DNA of 64,000 bases from Fretibacter rubidus (lineage in GTDB: Bacteria > Pseudomonadota > Alphaproteobacteria > Caulobacterales > Maricaulaceae). Shown piece by piece: positions 63,919-64,000 of this stretch. Position numbers and translations under genes: made by a program. The stretch lies in NCBI RefSeq assembly GCF_041429785.1, contig NZ_CP163423.1:2480001-2544000 (forward strand), written 5' to 3'. A model generated the notes under the pieces. The model saw only the letters and a list, made by a program, of their open reading frames with translations. It did not search any database and had not been told where the DNA came from. Position 1 is the first letter of the stretch. Each line of letters starts with the position of its first letter.

Positions 63919-64000
63919 TTATTCTGGAACGCGGGAGATTTTCGCCCCGCATTGTCCAAGTTTAACTTCGATGTGTTCAAAGCCGCGGTCAAGGTGATAA
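63919..64000 (-). CDS. murA: UDP-N-acetylglucosamine 1-carboxyvinyltransferase, C-terminal end only
   Basis: Only the last 26 codons are in the window, with the stop TAA at 63919-63921. They read YHLDRGFEHIEVKLGQ, then a short tail CGAKISRVPE. This matches the end of MurA (YHLDRGYERLEEKLRALGA type), the first committed enzyme of peptidoglycan precursor synthesis. Its position before DUF2948 and UPF0262 is the usual alphaproteobacterial order, which supports the assignment. Confidence 0.8.
   Translation of the reverse strand, partial: YHLDRGFEHIEVKLGQCGAKISRVPE

Overview
The window looks like chromosomal DNA of a marine alphaproteobacterium, most plausibly of the Hyphomonadaceae/Maricaulales type. 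This is inferred from (i) the right-end order murA, DUF2948, UPF0262, low-molecular-weight phosphatase, infA, maf, RNase E/G-like, yacG, an arrangement typical of alphaproteobacteria; (ii) a Caulobacter-type TonB-dependent receptor next to flavin-dependent halogenase homologues; (iii) a zwf-pgl-edd-glk Entner-Doudoroff operon. Gene density is high. No intergenic gap reaches 300 bp (the largest is 251 bp, 4347-4597). I see no tRNA, rRNA, CRISPR array, insertion sequence or prophage.

Left third (1-28.5 kb): a carbohydrate-utilisation island. A GH3 lipoprotein (cut by the left edge) and a TonB-dependent receptor face a four-gene array of flavin-dependent halogenase homologues, one of which has lost its catalytic residues. 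Next come a two-domain CE2/SGNH esterase lipoprotein, a sugar-porter MFS permease, a LacI regulator, a second GH3 lipoprotein, xylB, xylA, an aldose 1-epimerase, a second LacI regulator, and then zwf-pgl-edd-glk followed by gap and a divergent PEP carboxylase. The apparent logic is: outer-membrane uptake of a glycan fragment, deacetylation and exo-hydrolysis, import of xylose/glucose, and entry into the pentose-phosphate and Entner-Doudoroff routes. A palindromic LacI-type operator (TGACAnSGTTGTCA) recurs five times, in front of the receptor, the permease, lacI (which shares its intergenic region with the GH3-xylBA operon, giving two copies there) and zwf. This ties the island into one candidate regulon.

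Middle (28.5-50.7 kb): housekeeping and stress genes. They are tesB, an Old Yellow Enzyme, a phosphoribosyltransferase, a YceI lipoprotein, cytochrome c maturation ccmFGH, glpK, a FAN1-like nuclease fused to a DnaQ-like exonuclease, xdhC, glpD, a divergent oxyR/katG pair, tRNA CCA-transferase, a polysaccharide deacetylase, a CoA-type Nudix hydrolase and a DUF1285 protein.

Right third (50.8-64 kb): a MoxR-DUF58-BatA/DUF4159-membrane protein operon, a small lipoprotein built of 11-residue repeats, two small exported proteins, a glycerophosphodiester phosphodiesterase, and the conserved yacG/rng/maf/infA and phosphatase/UPF0262/DUF2948/murA blocks, separated by a clear terminator.

The most interesting items are the halogenase array with an inactive member, the shared LacI operator set, the FAN1-DnaQ fusion, the fused CE2-SGNH esterase, the PEP carboxylase with an altered active-site loop and an apparent ATC start, and the hendecad-repeat lipoprotein.
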